DNA of 64,000 nucleotides. Source: Microbispora sp. H11081 (GTDB lineage Bacteria > Actinomycetota > Actinomycetes > Streptosporangiales > Streptosporangiaceae). A model generated the notes under the pieces. That model had not been told where the DNA came from. It was given only the letters and a program-made list of their open reading frames with translations, and made no database searches. The position numbers and the translations under genes were made by a program. The stretch spans positions 908,929 through 972,928 of the forward strand of contig NZ_JABBWV010000002.1 of NCBI RefSeq assembly GCF_012999535.1, read 5' to 3'. Position 1 is the first letter of the stretch. Every line of letters begins with the position of its first letter. Shown here piece after piece: positions 46,686 to 55,310 of the stretch.

Positions 46686-47068
46686 CGGCGACCGACCACT
46701 ACGCCAGCGTCCGCTACCTCGTCGACGACGTCGAGGCGGCCGTCGGCTTCTACACGACCCACCTCGGCTTCACCCTGAACATCAGCGCCGCACCCGCCTT
46801 CGCCGACGTGGTGCGAGGGCCGCTGCGGCTGCTGCTGTCGGGACCCGCCAGCTCCGGCGCCCGGGCCACGCCCGCCGACGCCACCGGCACGGGCCGCAAC
46901 CGCATCCACCTCGTCGTCGACGACCTGTACGCCGAGATCGCCCGGCTGCGCGCGGCGGGCCTGTCGTTCCGCGGGGATGTGGTCGCAGGCCCCGGCGGCC
47001 GGCAGATCCTGCTCCCCGACCCCGCCGGCAACCTCGTCGAACTCTTCGAGCCCGCCCAGCGGTCCTGA
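46682..47068 (+). CDS. VOC family protein
   Basis: 128 aa, ATG 46682 overlapping the upstream stop. One VOC module pair: SVRYLVDDVEAAVGFYTTHLGFTLN and RIHLVVDDLYAEIARLRAAGLSF, ending GGRQILLPDPAGNLVELFEP, with the terminal Glu that often binds metal. Translational coupling to the ArsR-phosphatase gene suggests joint action, for example organoarsenical or other toxicant handling, but the vicinal Cys of the ArsI C-As lyase are not seen. Confidence 0.85.
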   Translation: MTATDHYASVRYLVDDVEAAVGFYTTHLGFTLNISAAPAFADVVRGPLRLLLSGPASSGARATPADATGTGRNRIHLVVDDLYAEIARLRAAGLSFRGDVVAGPGGRQILLPDPAGNLVELFEPAQRS

Positions 47069-47073
47069 CACGG

Positions 47074-48036
47074 TCAGGCCGAGCGGCGGAGGGTGCGGCG
47101 CACGGCCAGGCCGCCGAGTGCCGCCGACGCGAGCGTGAGGATCCCCGCCTCGGTCCACTGGAAGCGCCAGAACCTGGACGGCGGATGGTAGTACACCGCG
47201 AACCGGTAGCCCTTGCCGAACAGGCACGCCTGCCACGCCTCGGTGTTCCTGCTGCTCTGCCCCGCGTCCACCCGGCGCGGGCAGCGGCTGTCCGACGGGT
47301 CGGCGACCTCCCTCCCCGACGGTTCCACCCAGGCGGCGCTCACCAGCCGGGCGTCGCCGTCGTCAAGCACCACGGTGCCCGACAGCTCCGTACGCGCCGG
47401 CTCGGCGTAGTAGTCGCTCAGCCGGAACAGGGTGAACATCGTCACCGTCACCCCGGCCACGACCAGCGCCATCGCGGGCAGCGTACGCCGGAACAGGGCG
47501 CCGGCCGCCGTGCCCAGCGCGAACGCGTACAGCCACCACGCCGCCGGATCCACCCCGACCATGTTGAACACGCCGATGTTGCCGAACGAGGAGTCGGCCC
47601 CCGCCTTGAACACCGGCCGCCACAGGCTCACCATCAGCGACAGCAGCAGCCCGCCGGCCACGACCGCCCCGCCCAGGATCGCCAGCTTGACCGCCAGCCA
47701 CCGCCCCACCGGCACGGACTGGGTCCAGGCCAGGCGGTGGGTGCCGCGCTCGTACTCCCGGCCGAGCAGGGGCGCGCCCCAGAACGCCCCGATCAACGCC
47801 GGGGCCACCAGAGGCATCCAGCCGAACAGCGAGTAGACCGCGTCATAGCGGCGCTCCAGCGCCGCCGCCAGGTCTCCGCACGCCACGGCGGGCCCCGGGC
47901 AGCCGGGCGGTGCGTGCCCGGCCACATAAAGGCCCGCCTCCACCGCCGAGCCCAGCAGCAGCACCCCCAGCAGCGCCAGGAAGGCCGCTGTCACGAGGAT
48001 CTGCGCCCGGTGCTGGCGCCAGGTCACCCAGATCAC
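47074..48036 (-). CDS. ABC transporter permease
   Basis: 320 aa, GTG 48036 overlapping the ATPase stop. Hydrophobic helices at about 10-30, 75-95, 125-150, 175-195, 205-225 and 290-310. WVTWRQHRAQILVTAAFLAL is the N terminus typical of actinobacterial ABC-2-like permeases linked to YtrA regulators, with GREYERGTHRLAWTQSVPVGRWLAVKL in the first cytosolic loop. It forms the membrane part of the exporter with the next ATPase. Substrate unknown; cell-envelope stress or antibiotic export is common for this class. Confidence 0.88.
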   Translation of the reverse strand: MIWVTWRQHRAQILVTAAFLALLGVLLLGSAVEAGLYVAGHAPPGCPGPAVACGDLAAALERRYDAVYSLFGWMPLVAPALIGAFWGAPLLGREYERGTHRLAWTQSVPVGRWLAVKLAILGGAVVAGGLLLSLMVSLWRPVFKAGADSSFGNIGVFNMVGVDPAAWWLYAFALGTAAGALFRRTLPAMALVVAGVTVTMFTLFRLSDYYAEPARTELSGTVVLDDGDARLVSAAWVEPSGREVADPSDSRCPRRVDAGQSSRNTEAWQACLFGKGYRFAVYYHPPSRFWRFQWTEAGILTLASAALGGLAVRRTLRRSA

Positions 48037-48878
48037 GACCCCACCCCCGCCGGTTTCGGCAGTGCCGCCGACTCGGGGCTGCGCAGGTAGCCCATGACGA
48101 GCTCCTCCAGCCCGGGGCTTCGCGCCTGCCAGCGGGGATCGAGCGGGGGCCCGCCCCTGACCAGCATGCTGACCTGCCTGCCGGTGCGGCTCGCGCTCAC
48201 CACCCGCGTTCCCGCGATCGATGCCTCGTCCGGCCCGGTGACCACGAGATGCCCGGCGAGCAGTTCCTCGATGTCCCCGCTGACCTGCAGCCGGCCCGCG
48301 TTGAGCACGATCAGCCAGTCGCACGTCTCCTCCAGGTCGGAGACGACGTGCGAGGACAGCAGCACGGTCAGCTGACGCTCGGCCACCTCCGCCATGATCG
48401 AGCGCATCACCTCGTGGCGGGCGAGGGGGTCGAGGTTCGCCAGCGGCTCGTCCAGCACGAGCAGGTCAGGCTGACCGGCCAGCGCCAGGGTCACCGCCAC
48501 CTGCGCCCGCTGGCCGCCCGACAGCCTGCCCACCTTCCGCCGCATCGGGATGCCCAGCCCGGCGAGCCGGGCGGCAGCGGCGTCGTCGTCCCAGCGCCGG
48601 TTCATGCGGCGGCCGAAGGCGAGCATCTCGGCGACGGTGAAGCTCTCGTACAACGGCTTGTCCTGTGCCACGAACGCCGCTTCGCCGGTGACGCGGACGC
48701 TCCCCATCGCGGGCCGCAGCAGACCGACGGCGGTGTGCATGAGGGTCGTCTTGCCCGCGCCGTTGGGTCCGACGAGCGCCGCCACGCGCCCTGCGGGCAC
48801 GGACAGCGAGCAGTCGCGCAACACCCACGTGCGGCCATACCGGACGCCGAGGCCGGTGGCCTCCAGCGCGGAGCTCAT
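48033..48878 (-). CDS. ABC transporter ATP-binding protein
   Basis: 281 aa, ATG 48878 overlapping the gntR stop. Walker [15 protein letters not shown] (about 37-50), signature LSGGQRAQVAVTLALAGQP and Walker B LLVLDEPLANLDP, H-loop SSHVVSDLEE. All motifs are intact. It powers the permease encoded downstream. Operon order gntR-ATPase-permease with overlaps of 4 bases. Confidence 0.93.
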   Translation of the reverse strand: MSSALEATGLGVRYGRTWVLRDCSLSVPAGRVAALVGPNGAGKTTLMHTAVGLLRPAMGSVRVTGEAAFVAQDKPLYESFTVAEMLAFGRRMNRRWDDDAAAARLAGLGIPMRRKVGRLSGGQRAQVAVTLALAGQPDLLVLDEPLANLDPLARHEVMRSIMAEVAERQLTVLLSSHVVSDLEETCDWLIVLNAGRLQVSGDIEELLAGHLVVTGPDEASIAGTRVVSASRTGRQVSMLVRGGPPLDPRWQARSPGLEELVMGYLRSPESAALPKPAGVGS

Positions 48879-49267
48879 GCCACCCCCTCCCTCGCCGCGT
48901 CGGCCAGGACCACGGTGAACAGCGCTCGGAGATCCTCCTGATCCAGCCCGGCCGCGCGGGCCTCACGCACCCACGCCTCCAAGCCGCGCCGCAGCCGCGT
49001 GTGCTCGGCGAGCGTCGCGCCGGCGATGCCCTGCCGGACGAACGTCCCCATCCCCGGCCGGCCCTCGACGAGCCCTTCGCGCTCCAGCTCCCGGTAGGCC
49101 TTGAGCACGGTGTTGGGATTGATGGCCAGCCTATCGACCACCTCGCGAGCGGTCGGCAACTGGTCGCCGGGCCGCAGCGTCCCCAGCCGGAGGGCCTGTT
49201 TCACCTGGTGAACGAGCTGCAGGTACGTCGAGACCCCCGAGCCGCGATCCAGGCTGAACTCGATCAA
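48875..49267 (-). CDS. GntR-family regulator, YtrA subfamily
   Basis: 130 aa from TTG 49267 (MIEFSLDRGSGVSTYLQLVHQVKQAL), the usual start of the subfamily; GTG 49285 would lie inside the palindromic operator. The HTH reads LGTLRPGDQLPTAREVVDRLAINPNTVLKAYRELEREGLVEGRPGMGTFV. The short helical C terminus without a ligand domain is the YtrA type. It represses ABC operons in response to envelope stress in other bacteria. The 38-bp operator lies directly upstream. Confidence 0.92.
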   Translation of the reverse strand: MIEFSLDRGSGVSTYLQLVHQVKQALRLGTLRPGDQLPTAREVVDRLAINPNTVLKAYRELEREGLVEGRPGMGTFVRQGIAGATLAEHTRLRRGLEAWVREARAAGLDQEDLRALFTVVLADAAREGVA

Positions 49268-49271
49268 CCGC

Positions 49272-49309
49272 CACCACCCTTTCACTATTTGAATAGTGAA
49301 AGGGTGGTG
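49272..49309. promoter_or_regulatory. 38-bp perfect palindromic operator of the GntR-ABC operon
   Basis: CACCACCCTTTCACTATT (49272-49289) and AATAGTGAAAGGGTGGTG (49292-49309) are perfect 18-base arms around a 2-base centre, 5 bp upstream of the gntR start codon. The AT-rich core CACTATT-tg-AATAGTG fits YtrA-type operators; the outer arms are unusually long. It also faces the divergent peptidase gene at 49481. Confidence 0.8.
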
Positions 49310-49480
49310 AGCCCGCCTGCCTGTTGTCAACCCCGATCGCCGTCTTCGGTGCGGAAGAGCCCGGAAACTTTCACGCGCCGGTGCCCGGGCCGCTCCCCTG
49401 AGCAGCGCACGCTCGCCTGCCGGGGCCACGCGGAAGCCGGCCGGTGGCATGCCCGGCTGCCGTTGATCAGTGTGTGCGGC

Positions 49481-50998
49481 ATGACGCACCGGGCAGGCGC
49501 ATGGCGGATCGCGGCGATCGCGGCGACCACTGTGGCATCGATGATGGCGGTGGCCCCGGCGACGGCGAAGGCGCAGAGCGCAGCGGCCTTCGCACCACAA
49601 CCCCATCCGGGCGAGCACACACGCCCGGACCTGCGCTGGGGCGACTGCGCGGGCGTGGACGACCCGGCCCTGCGCTGCGCCGAGGTCACCGTGCCGCTCG
49701 ACCACCGCCGCCCCCGCGGCCGGACGATCACGATCGCGATCTCGCGGCTGCCCGCGACCGACCCAGCCCGCCGCCGGGGCGTGCTGCTCACCACCGGAGG
49801 CGGCCCCGGCGGCCCGGGAGTGCCGCTGCCGTCGTCCCTGGCGCCGATGCTGTCCCCCGACGTGCGGGCCCGATACGACCTGATCGGCTTCGACATGCGC
49901 TTCGTCGAACGCAGCACGCCCATCGGCTGCGGCCAGGCCGTGGAGGAGACCGGCGGCTACTGGGTGCGCACCGCCACCCCCGGAAGCTTCCCCGCCGACA
50001 CGGCCGAGGCCCGCGCGTACGCCCGCGACTGCGTCCGCGCCGCCGGGTGGGCACTGCCGCACGCCACGACGGCGAACGCGGCCCGCGACATGGACGTCAT
50101 CCGGGCCGCGCTCGGCGAGGAGAAGATCTCCTACCTCGGCGGGTCGTACGCGGGGATGCTCGGGGCGACCTACAGCACCCTGTTCCCCGGGCGGGTGGAC
50201 AGGTTCGTGCTGGACAGCCCGCCCTACGGCGACACGGCGTGGCGGCCATACGAACTGGCGCGCACCCCGGCGTTCGAGGCCGGGACGGCCGCCTTCGCCG
50301 CCTGGACGGCCGAGCGCGACGCCGAGTACGGGCTCGGCGCCACCGCGCGGGAGGTCACCGACGCCGTCTCCGGGCTCATCCGCCGCGCCGCCACATCCCC
50401 GATCGCCAGCGGGGGACACGCCTGGACCGGCGGCGAACTGGGGTCGCTGCTCGTCGCCGGCATCTACGACGAGCGTTCGTTCGGGCTGGTCGCGGCGGCC
50501 TTCGCCGACCTCGCCGCCGGGCGGGAGCCGTTCGTGCCGTTCCCCCTCCGCCCGCTGCCGCCCGCCGGGGTGCCCGGCGTCCCCGCCGACAACCACACCG
50601 CGACCAACATGGCCTACCGCTGCGGGGACGGCCCCTGGCCGCGCGACCCCCGCGACTACCTGCGCGACCTCGCCACCTACAGCGCGCGGTATCCGTTGTT
50701 CGGGCCGGCCAACGCCAACATCACGCCGTGCGCCTTCTGGCCCCGCGTCAAGGACGAGCCGGTGCGACTGTCGGCCAACCGGGCGCCCGGAGTCCTGGTG
50801 ACCGCGGCGCTGCGCGACGTGGCCGTCCCGATCGCCAACAGCCGCGCCGTCGCCGCGCGCATCCCCGGCTCACGGCTGGTGACCATCGACGCGCACACCC
50901 ACGCGCCGTACCCCTCCTTCGGCGACCCCTGCCTCAACGGCGCCGTCGACGACTTCCTCACCACCGGGACGCTCCCGCCCGCCGACGTCGCCTGCTGA
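49481..50998 (+). CDS. Secreted tripeptidyl-aminopeptidase-like alpha/beta hydrolase
   Basis: 505 aa from ATG 49481. The N terminus MTHRAGAWRIAAIAATTVASMMAVAPATAKAQ is a signal peptide with an ATAKAQ-like cleavage region. RWGDCAGVDDPALRCAEVTVPLDHRRP is the TAP-family start; GGGPGGPG is the oxyanion region; ISYLGGSYAGMLGATYSTLFP holds the nucleophile Ser; the C-terminal TAP-like part has RDVAVPIANSRAVAARIPGSRLV and DAHTHAPYP with the catalytic His. It is exported and removes peptides from the N terminus of substrates. Divergent from the GntR-ABC operon. Confidence 0.88.
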   Translation: MTHRAGAWRIAAIAATTVASMMAVAPATAKAQSAAAFAPQPHPGEHTRPDLRWGDCAGVDDPALRCAEVTVPLDHRRPRGRTITIAISRLPATDPARRRGVLLTTGGGPGGPGVPLPSSLAPMLSPDVRARYDLIGFDMRFVERSTPIGCGQAVEETGGYWVRTATPGSFPADTAEARAYARDCVRAAGWALPHATTANAARDMDVIRAALGEEKISYLGGSYAGMLGATYSTLFPGRVDRFVLDSPPYGDTAWRPYELARTPAFEAGTAAFAAWTAERDAEYGLGATAREVTDAVSGLIRRAATSPIASGGHAWTGGELGSLLVAGIYDERSFGLVAAAFADLAAGREPFVPFPLRPLPPAGVPGVPADNHTATNMAYRCGDGPWPRDPRDYLRDLATYSARYPLFGPANANITPCAFWPRVKDEPVRLSANRAPGVLVTAALRDVAVPIANSRAVAARIPGSRLVTIDAHTHAPYPSFGDPCLNGAVDDFLTTGTLPPADVAC

Positions 50999-51030
50999 CC
51001 GGTCCTGCGGGACGAGCAGGCCCGCTCTCC

Positions 51031-51945
51031 TCAGCGGCGGCGGGGGCGCGGCCGGCGCGCGGGCACCCGGCCCGGCTCCTCGGGCGGACCGGCCGCCGGG
51101 CCCTGCCAGTGCGACGGCCGGGTGAGGCCGGGCGGCAGTCTGGTGGCCTCGTCCCCCTTGGCCGCGTTCACCTGCACCTGGGTGAGGAAGACGCTCCCCG
51201 TGAGGTCGGCGCCGCGCAGATCGGCCCCGCGCAGATCGGCGCCGATGAGGTCCGCCGCGCGCAGGTCGGCGCCGCGCAGGTCCGCCCCGATGAGGTAGGC
51301 ACCCCGCAGGTTCGCTCCGCGCAGGTCGGCCTTCCGCAGACTGGCGCCGATGAGGTCGGCTCCCCTGCGATCGGGAGACCGGCCTCCGGCCGACGCGCGC
51401 ACCAGTTCGCTCGTCCGCAGCAGCAGCGCGTTGACCTTCTCGCGCTGGGCGGCGACGTCCACCGCGAGAAGGTCGTCGGGAGTGCCCGCCGTCAGGCGCT
51501 CCGTCTCCTCGAACGCGCCGCCCAACTCGGCGTGGATCGGGCGGGCCGCCGGCAGGGACAGCGCCTCGTCCAGGTACCACAACAGCTCGTGCAGGTGCCG
51601 CATGACCGGGAAGACCTCGAACATCCGCGCCGCGACCCGGGGATCGTCCCGCCAACTGCGCCCGAAGGTGACCCGCGAGACCTTCTGCCCCGCGCCGAAG
51701 CAGTCGTAGACGGTGCACCCGGGAAAGCCGCTGTCGCGCAGCCGGGCGTGGATGCCGCAGCGGTAGTCGTCCCGCAGGTTGGGGCACGGCCGCCCGGCGT
51801 CCTTGGTGATCGCGAAGTCGGCCGAGGCGGCGAAGGGCAACGCGACGCAGCACAGCCCGAAGCAGTTGGCGCAGTCGGCCCGCAGGCCGGGCCGCCCGCC
51901 GCCGGGGACGTCCGGGGAGCCCGCGGGATGGTGCGTGTCGGGCAA
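51031..51945 (-). CDS. Pentapeptide-repeat protein with N-terminal cysteine-rich domain
   Basis: 304 aa from TTG 51945 ([12 protein letters not shown]), with GAGGAG ten bases upstream. Residues ~22-90 hold a Cys cluster ([45 protein letters not shown]... [12 protein letters not shown]). Residues ~195-265 are pentapeptide repeats of A(D/N)LxG form ([19 protein letters not shown]...). The repeats form a right-handed helix; the Cys cluster may bind metal. The repeat block is imperfectly repeated in DNA (gcgcaggtcggcgccg-like units, 51200-51310). Function unknown; some relatives mimic DNA. Confidence 0.86.
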   Translation of the reverse strand: MPDTHHPAGSPDVPGGGRPGLRADCANCFGLCCVALPFAASADFAITKDAGRPCPNLRDDYRCGIHARLRDSGFPGCTVYDCFGAGQKVSRVTFGRSWRDDPRVAARMFEVFPVMRHLHELLWYLDEALSLPAARPIHAELGGAFEETERLTAGTPDDLLAVDVAAQREKVNALLLRTSELVRASAGGRSPDRRGADLIGASLRKADLRGANLRGAYLIGADLRGADLRAADLIGADLRGADLRGADLTGSVFLTQVQVNAAKGDEATRLPPGLTRPSHWQGPAAGPPEEPGRVPARRPRPRRR

Positions 51946-52074
51946 CGTGCCTGATCTCCTCGTGTTCCGCGGGCCGCTGTCCGGCCCGGCGCCAGCTAGA
52001 AGGTATCCCACCCGCCGAGCGCAGGACGCCGGACGCCGGCCGGCGAAAAAATCTTGAAAAAGATCCGGGAGACG

Positions 52075-52101
52075 TGTCGATCCGGGCCCGTCCCGTTCGA
52101 G
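52075..52101 (+). promoter_or_regulatory. ECF42-type promoter
   Basis: TGTCGA (52075-52080), 17-base spacer, CGAG (52098-52101). The -35/-10 pair TGTCGA / CGA(C/T) is, as I recall, the reported ECF42 consensus. It precedes the DUF998, DGPF (YCII) and ECF42 genes, so the sigma factor likely drives its own module. A small ATCTT-gaaa-AAGAT inverted repeat (52051-52064) is just upstream. Confidence 0.6.
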
Positions 52102-52155
52102 GAGTGGGTGAAGGGCCGGCGAGGGACCGGCCCCCACCCGAAGGGACGACCACCC

Positions 52156-52845
52156 GTGACCACCGCCACCGCGACCACCGCCACCGCTACCGCTACCACC
52201 ACCGCTACCACCGGCACCCGCGCCTGCGACCGTGAGAGCGCCGTCACCCGCAGCCTGCTTGGGTACGGCGTGATCGCCGGCCCGCTCTACATCGGGGTGT
52301 CGCTCACCGAGGCGCTCACGCGGGACGGCTTCGACCTCACCCGGCACGCCTGGAGCCTGCTCGCCAACGGCGACCTCGGCTGGATCCACATCACCAACCT
52401 CGTCCTGGCCGGGGCGATGACCATCGCCTTCGCCCTGGGCCTGCGCCGCGCCGCCGGACCCGGCTGGGCTCCCCGCCTGATGGCCGTCTACGGCCTGAGC
52501 CTGGTGGCGGCAGGAGCCTTCCGGGCCGACCCGGCCCAGGGCTTCCCCCGTGGCGTGCCCGGAGGCGAGGTCAGCTGGCACGGCATCGCCCACATGGCCT
52601 CCGGCGGCGTCGGGTTCGCCTGCCTGGTCGCGGCCTGCTTCGTGCTCGCCCGCCGCTTCACCCGCGGCGGGCGGATGGCCTGGGCCTGGGGATCGCGCGC
52701 CACCGGCGTGCTGTTCACGGCCGGCTTCCTGGCCATGGTCTCCACCGCGGGCGCGGCCTGGTCCAACCTCGCTTTCACCGGCGCCGTGGTGCTCGGCTGG
52801 GCCTGGATCGGCGCCCTGGCCGTGCACACCTACCGAAACGCCTGA
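52156..52845 (+). CDS. DUF998 membrane protein
   Basis: 229 aa from GTG 52156 with GAAGGGA nine bases upstream. The N terminus is a Thr/Ala repeat encoded by trinucleotide-like repeats (52156-52220), then six hydrophobic helices: [59 protein letters not shown] is the classic DUF998 start. Function unknown. First gene after the ECF42-type promoter and a likely target of that sigma factor. Confidence 0.85.
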   Translation: MTTATATTATATATTTATTGTRACDRESAVTRSLLGYGVIAGPLYIGVSLTEALTRDGFDLTRHAWSLLANGDLGWIHITNLVLAGAMTIAFALGLRRAAGPGWAPRLMAVYGLSLVAAGAFRADPAQGFPRGVPGGEVSWHGIAHMASGGVGFACLVAACFVLARRFTRGGRMAWAWGSRATGVLFTAGFLAMVSTAGAAWSNLAFTGAVVLGWAWIGALAVHTYRNA

Positions 52846-52893
52846 CCTATCCCGCCATCACCTGATAGATCATTACTCGGAGGGATTGGACCA

Positions 52894-53265
52894 ATGCGAT
52901 ACCTGGTTCTGCTCAGGGCCGCCCAGCCCGCCACCCCGCCCCCCGCCGACCTCATGGAGGCCATCGCCAAACTCGGCCACGAGGCGACCGTCGCCGGGGC
53001 CCTGATCGACACCGCCGGCCTGGCCCCGAGCGCGTCCGGGGCGACCGTACGGCTCGCCGAGGGCGGGCTCAGCGTGACCGACGGGCCGTTCGCCGAGTCG
53101 AAGGAACTGATCAGCTACGCCCTGTACGACGTGCGGTCGAAGGAGGAGGCGGTCGAATGGGCCGCACGCTTCATGCGCCTGCACCGCGACCTGTGGGCAG
53201 GCTGGGAGGGCGAGGCCGAGGTGGTCAAGGTGTTCGGCCCCGAGGACTTCGCCCCACCGGCCTGA
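52894..53265 (+). CDS. YCII-related DGPF-domain protein
   Basis: 123 aa, ATG 52894 with GGAGGG about nine bases upstream. MRYLVLLRAAQP and the hallmark TDGPFAESKELISYALYDV define the DGPF subgroup of YCII proteins. These are encoded beside ECF42 sigma factors across actinobacteria and are their main targets; biochemical role unknown. Eight bases separate it from the sigma factor gene. Confidence 0.92.
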   Translation: MRYLVLLRAAQPATPPPADLMEAIAKLGHEATVAGALIDTAGLAPSASGATVRLAEGGLSVTDGPFAESKELISYALYDVRSKEEAVEWAARFMRLHRDLWAGWEGEAEVVKVFGPEDFAPPA

Positions 53266-53272
53266 GCACTCC

Positions 53273-54559
53273 ATGACCGGCACCGAACCGCCGCCTGCGG
53301 CGAACCACGCAACAAACAGGGCGATCGAGGCGGCCTGGCGGATCGAGTCCGCCAGGCTCGTCGCCGGGCTGGCCCGCCTCGTCAACGACGTCGGCCTTGC
53401 CGAGGAATTCGCCCAGGACGCGCTGCTGGTCGCGCTGGAGCAGTGGCCGGAAGCGGGCGTGCCGGACAACCCGGGCGCCTGGCTGATGGCCACCGCCAAG
53501 CACCGTGCGATCGACCACCTGCGACGGCGCGGCCGCTACGAACACAAGCTCCAGGAGATCGCCCGCGACCTCGGCAGCAGGCCGGAGCCCGGCCTGGACG
53601 CCGACGTGGACTTCGACATGGACGACCACATCCGCGACGACATGCTGCGGCTCGTCTTCACCGCCTGCCACCCCGTCCTGACCACCGAGGCCCGCGTCGC
53701 GCTCACGCTGCGCCTGCTCGGCGGCCTGACCACCGGGGAGATCGCCCGGGCCTTCCTCGCCGCGGAACCCACGGTGGCCCAGCGGATCGTCCGCGCCAAG
53801 CGCACCCTGGCCGCGAAAGGGGTCAGGTTCGAGATGCCGGCCCCGGACGAGCTGGCCGGACGGCTGGCGTCCGTACTGGAAGTCGTCTACCTGATCTTCA
53901 ACGAGGGCTACACCGCCACGGCGGGCAACGACTGGACCCGCCCCGACCTCTGCCACGAGGCGCTGCGCCTGGGCCGTCTCCTGGCGGGCCTGCTCCCCGG
54001 CGAACCGGAAGCGCACGGCCTGGCCGCGTTGATGGAACTGCAGGCATCCCGCCTGCGCGCCAGAACGGGACCCGGCGGCGCGCCGGTCCTGCTCGCCGAC
54101 CAGGACCGGCGGCTGTGGGACCGGCTGCTCGTCCGCCGCGGGCTCGAAGCGCTGGAGCGGGCCGAGTCGCTCGGCGGCGCCTTCGGCCCCTACGCCCTGC
54201 AAGCGGCCATCGCCGCGTGTCACGCCCGGGCGGCCGACGCCCGCGACACCGACTGGGAGCGCGTCGCCGCCCTCTACCGGGTGCTCGCCCACGTCTCCCC
54301 CTCCCCCGTCGTGGAGCTCAACCGCGCCGTCGCGGTCGCGATGGCCGGCGACCCCGCGCGCGGACTGGAGATCGCCGACGCCGTCGCCGCCGACAAGGCC
54401 CTGCGCGGCTACCCCCAGCTGCCCGCCGTACGAGGGGATCTGCTGGCCCGGCTGGGCCGCACGGAGGAGTCGCGGCGGGAGTTCGAACGGGCGGCGTCGC
54501 TGACGGGCAACGAGCGGGAGCGGGCCCTGTTCCTGGGCCGCGCCGCCGATGACCGGTAG
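53273..54559 (+). CDS. ECF42-type RNA polymerase sigma factor
   Basis: 428 aa, ATG 53273. Region 2 reads RLVAGLARLVNDVGLAEEFAQDALLVALEQWPEAGVPDNPGAWLMATAKHRAIDHLRR; region 4 around LTTEARVALTLRLLGGLTTGEIARAFLAAEPTVAQRIVRAK. A ~220-residue C-terminal extension of helical, TPR-like character follows (YLIFNEGYTATAG, ELNRAVAVAMAGDPARGLEIAD, AVRGDLLARLGRTEESRREF). This extension is the mark of ECF42 and replaces an anti-sigma factor. Genetically linked to the DGPF protein, as expected. Confidence 0.93.
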   Translation: MTGTEPPPAANHATNRAIEAAWRIESARLVAGLARLVNDVGLAEEFAQDALLVALEQWPEAGVPDNPGAWLMATAKHRAIDHLRRRGRYEHKLQEIARDLGSRPEPGLDADVDFDMDDHIRDDMLRLVFTACHPVLTTEARVALTLRLLGGLTTGEIARAFLAAEPTVAQRIVRAKRTLAAKGVRFEMPAPDELAGRLASVLEVVYLIFNEGYTATAGNDWTRPDLCHEALRLGRLLAGLLPGEPEAHGLAALMELQASRLRARTGPGGAPVLLADQDRRLWDRLLVRRGLEALERAESLGGAFGPYALQAAIAACHARAADARDTDWERVAALYRVLAHVSPSPVVELNRAVAVAMAGDPARGLEIADAVAADKALRGYPQLPAVRGDLLARLGRTEESRREFERAASLTGNERERALFLGRAADDR

Positions 54560-54592
54560 GGGCGGCGAGCACGCCGCCCCGCGGAGGGCCTC

Positions 54593-55192
54593 CTACAGCG
54601 CGGGCTCCTGCTTCGCCTTCGGGCGGGCGCGCAGGTGGGCGCGCTCGCCCTGGCTGCCGAACAGGACGAGGAACTCCACCGCGTGCGCGTCGGCGGCGCC
54701 GAACCAGTGCGGCAGCCGGGTGTCGAACTCGGCCGCCTCCCCCGGGGAGAGCACCAGATCCTGCTCGCCGAGGATCATCCGCAGCCGCCCGTTCAGCACA
54801 TAGAGCCACTCGTAGCCCTCATGGGTCTTCGGCTCCGGCGTCCTCCTGCCGCTGCCCGCCTCGATCACCAGCTTGTACGCCTGGATGCCCCCTGCCCTGC
54901 GGGTCAGGGGCAGCATGGTCATGCCGTTGCGCACGACCGGGCGCAGATGAACGCGGGGATCCCCCGTCATCGGCGCGTCGACGAGCTCGTCCAGCGTGAC
55001 GCCGTGCGCCCGCGCCAGGGGCAGCAGCAGCTCAAGGGTCGGCCGGCGCGCTCCCGACTCCAGGCGCGACAGCGTGCTCACCGAGATTCCGGTGGCCGCC
55101 GACAGATCGGCCAGGGTCGTCTCGCGCTGCCGCCGCAGCGCACGCAGCCGCGGCCCGACCGAGACGAGCGCGTGTTCGAGGTCGTCGTCCAC
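54593..55192 (-). CDS. XRE-family regulator with cupin domain
   Basis: 199 aa from GTG 55192; a GTG at 55222 would add ten residues without a better SD. The XRE HTH is LRALRRQRETTLADLSAATGISVSTLSRLESGARRPTLELLLPLARAHGVTLDEL (about 17-72). The C-terminal cupin (about 110-180) has THEGYEWLYVLNGRLRMIL and LSPGEAAEFDTRLPHWF with metal-ligand His and Glu. Such proteins sense a small ligand. Divergent from the antiporter regulatory gene. Confidence 0.9.
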   Translation of the reverse strand: MDDDLEHALVSVGPRLRALRRQRETTLADLSAATGISVSTLSRLESGARRPTLELLLPLARAHGVTLDELVDAPMTGDPRVHLRPVVRNGMTMLPLTRRAGGIQAYKLVIEAGSGRRTPEPKTHEGYEWLYVLNGRLRMILGEQDLVLSPGEAAEFDTRLPHWFGAADAHAVEFLVLFGSQGERAHLRARPKAKQEPAL

Positions 55193-55310
55193 GCCGACAG
55201 CCTGCCACACCCTCAGCAGCACTCACGAAGAGCCGGAAATGAGGCACCATCTCATCGTTGGTAGGTTTCCTGCACAAGGTTTCGACCCTATACGAACGGA
55301 GATCAGCGCC

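Noticed and set aside
51200..51310. Repeated gcgcaggtcggcgccg-like units taken as a possible DNA repeat array
   Set aside because: They encode the pentapeptide repeats (ADLRG) and need no separate explanation.
52156..52220. accaccgcc-like microsatellite
   Set aside because: It encodes the Thr/Ala-rich N terminus of the DUF998 protein; simple codon repeat.
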